From assembly GCA_021796175.1 (NCBI GenBank), contig JAJYOM010000024.1:1-15652 (forward strand): DNA of 15,652 nt, read 5' to 3'. Origin of the DNA: Thermoplasmata archaeon (GTDB lineage Archaea > Thermoplasmatota > Thermoplasmata > Sysuiplasmatales > Sysuiplasmataceae). Under the pieces are notes generated by a model, which was not told the DNA's origin, did no database searches, and saw only the letters and a program-made list of their open reading frames with translations. The position numbers and the translations under genes were made by a program. Position 1 is the stretch's first letter, and each line of letters opens with the position of its first letter. Shown in pieces: positions 13,256 through 15,652 of this stretch.

Positions 13256-15652
13256 AGTCTGAGTGATCTGCAGAGTTTTGCACAGTCGGAATACATACTA
13301 CCACCTATGATTGTTAGCAACAAAACAAACTATGACATCGCATTCTATAATGCTGCCGGGACCCTATCTCATGTGAGCGGAACAGTAGGCGGTGTAATGA
13401 GTTTTGGGACTGGAAGGTTCTCCGAATATTACGATGGGTCATATACTGCTAGCGGCTACAATGGTGCTCTCATTATATACGTCCCTTCTGCGATAAATAT
13501 GGGATTACTGTCGAACGGTAATCTGACTGATCTCGGTGGCACAGGAATCACCACCACCATGACTACATCGCTAGAAGACAATGCCCAAGCAAACATTCAA
13601 TTCACCCCCCTTGGCACTGGTGGCAAGGTGAATGCAACTGGCCTCAACGTAACAGGAGAATATCTCACTCAAGTCGATCCGAACATTGCCGGCTTGATAC
13701 TTGCGGCGGTTTCTATTGGCCTTGCAGTCGCCTTCCCCCCCTTTGGACTATTGCTCGCTACAGCAGGGGTGGTCCTGGGAGGGGCGTCGCTAATAGACTC
13801 GTTGTTGAATACCGTTACAACTTCAGATTCAAATGCTGTGTCCAACAGTCCAAACACACCGGCATATGCGGGATTCAATCTCGAGTCCAACACTGGAACG
13901 TATCATGGTTCGTCTTGGCAGGACGTGAGTTCAGTCGGTGCAACATATCAGGTTCTCCTAAACCCGGCAAACGACGGCTTCAATAGCTCTAGCGTTTTGA
14001 CAAATGAGGGACAGTATCAGTTAACCGGTGCTAACTCAACAACTATTAACAATGTTTACAAAATCGTGGCGGAACCGGCTTTCGTTATGGCTGGATACGC
14101 CGTCACAACTTCCAAGGAACCAGCTGCAAACGCGACCATTTACATTTCAGACAGTACTGCCCAAAAGACGTATGCCGTGAAAACAAACCAGCGTGGGTTT
14201 TTCAGATTCTTCGCCAACCCGAGCGATAGTTACCAGGTCTGGGGAACATATGCTACATCCCCCAATGAATACACTTCACCCGCTTATCCTGTTGCTAGTG
14301 ATCCAAACGGGCAGTACAGCCAATCGCCCGAATATGTAAACGGCAGTAACATCAACAGTCAGGCTATGAAGATTCCGGGCACCATTGTACAGGGCTATAC
14401 GAAGGACCACAACTGGAACGCAGAGAACGGGAACGTTATTGCGAATGCGACTGTTACCATCTCTGCAAACGGCGGGATGCACGCATTGACCAATGAATAT
14501 GGTTACTACATGTTCGGCGTACCATCAAATGGAACCTATACCCTAAGTGTTCAGGCATCAGGGTATAACGGAGTGAGCAGAAGTATTCAGTTAAACACAA
14601 TGGAACCGGATTGGCAGAATTTTACAAGCATGGATGGCCTTGTCAACCCTCTGCCCTCGGGCATAGTGTCGTATTACCAGATATTACTCACGAACACGCA
14701 GGGAGTGGCAACTCCGTCGTCGTTTCAGCAGATGATCGTCGTCGACAGCGCTTCCTTCTACAACCTGGAGGCGCTGAACCTGTCCAATATCAAATTCTTC
14801 TATGCAAACGGGGCAGTGATACCTTCCTGGCTCGCTAGCGGGGGACTAGCCGGAGACAACCACACAGTGTATTGGCTAAGGCTGAACGCAAGTTTGGGAC
14901 CACACTCATCAGAGATAATATACATGGGGTTCGGAAACAGCTCTTCCAACTTCTTCAATCCCACAGGCCCGGAAGGAGAGTCTTCCGCATTGTCTGAGTA
15001 CGGTGTTGCAAATGGGCAATTCCGATATCTGGGAGCCGGTGCTTATGGGAAGTACGACAACGGCCAAGAGGTCTTTGATATATATGCTAACTTCTGGCAG
15101 GACAAGAATTTTTCAGCTTGGTCAGAGACCAGTATCACAGGAGTAAATGGTCCTCCTGCTCCCTTGGGGGGAGACGGTTCGTATCCATTTGGTGGCTATG
15201 GTATGATGGCCCACGTAGGGGGGTCAGCGACCGCGCTTGGCTATGTAAGTGGCTTTCAGACACAAAACGTTGTTTTTGATATGAGCATGGCATATTCGAG
15301 TGGGGCAGATGACATGGGATTGGGATTTTACTCATCCGGTCCAAACAACGCGGCAGGCGGATGGCAACCTTGGGCCGTCGGTGGTTACTACGCTTCATAT
15401 GAGTTTTACTCGGGGTCGAAGCCTGCAATACTCTACAACGGCGCAGTTGAGGCTAGCGCCAGCTCACAGAACATGCTGCAAGATAGTTGGGATTACAGTT
15501 ACTTCCAAGTCACTCCCACTCCGAGCCGGGTTTCAATGAACCTGATTCAAAATACAAATGGTCCCTATACTGTTCCTTTGGAGAATAACGTAACAAGAGA
15601 GGTTACCTGGAACTCCTCGATTTCAAATTCGAACCCTGGCGGCCTGGTGTTT
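13256..15652 (+). CDS. Body of a large secreted multidomain surface protein, downstream of the in-frame TAA, 3' partial
   Basis: The frame of the preceding segment continues without another stop for 799 codons and runs off the window. Counting codons from 13046, a hydrophobic Gly/Ala-rich stretch lies at about 212-250, a carboxypeptidase-regulatory-like beta domain at about 345-410 and a second at about 442-511 (ANATVTISANGG, then NEYGYYMFGVPSNGTYTLSV). A DUF2341-like domain follows at about 541-632 (NIKFFYANGAVIPSWLASG, HTVYWLRLN, EIIYMGFGN), and then a lectin/concanavalin-like beta region. N-x-S/T sequons are frequent throughout. If translated separately, the first ATG is at 13307, without a Shine-Dalgarno sequence or signal peptide, so secretion would fail. 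It is most likely a cell-surface or adhesion-type protein, either disrupted by the TAA or read through it. Domain calls are by eye. Confidence 0.75.

Noticed and set aside
1..15652. CRISPR array
   Set aside because: No regularly spaced direct repeats are visible anywhere in the window.

Overview
The window looks like a chromosomal segment from an archaeon, most likely of the Thermoplasmatales type. Supporting this are an archaeal class II phosphorylating GAPDH followed directly by an archaeal-type phosphoglycerate kinase, TATA-box promoters roughly 25-45 bases ahead of starts, a small PRC-barrel protein, heavy use of AGG (Arg) and ATA (Ile) codons in the left half, and membrane-anchored or secreted proteins packed with N-x-S/T sequons. 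The assignment to an order is inference; there is no rRNA or other marker here.

Bases 1-6435 are dense, ordinary core sequence. A gap-pgk operon on the + strand converges on a phosphoribosyltransferase gene that carries an extra C-terminal winged-helix-like domain. That gene diverges from a small PRC-barrel gene. A three-gene minus-strand unit follows: two Opp/Dpp-type ABC ATPases and a C39-like cysteine peptidase, each starting within 2 bases of the preceding stop. The unit has its own TATA-like box just upstream, and no permease or substrate-binding protein is visible in the window.

Bases 6436-12285 form a gene-poor, mobile-element-rich block. It holds a decayed signal-peptide fragment (6864-7017), a membrane-anchored glycoprotein-like gene on the minus strand (7515-8231), and a complete IS630/Tc1-mariner-type element (8440-9861) with imperfect terminal inverted repeats, flanking TA dinucleotides, a DDE transposase and a second small gene of its own. 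Beyond it lie a possible structured RNA (about 10390-10480) and a wrecked IS4-type transposase gene (10631-12067). Inside that wreck, on the opposite strand, is a 677-base ORF-less group II intron (10712-11388).

Bases 12286-15652 are AT-richer and encode cell-surface proteins. The first is a diverged paralog of the 7515-8231 gene, and it appears to lack an ATG/GTG/TTG start in the right place. After it comes a very long secreted multidomain protein that runs off the window and is interrupted by an in-frame TAA at codon 70, just after its signal peptide.

The items most worth following up are the ORF-less group II intron in what looks like a non-methanogen archaeon, the IS630 element with its passenger gene, the in-frame stop in the giant surface protein, and the ABC ATPase pair joined to a C39-like peptidase without permeases.
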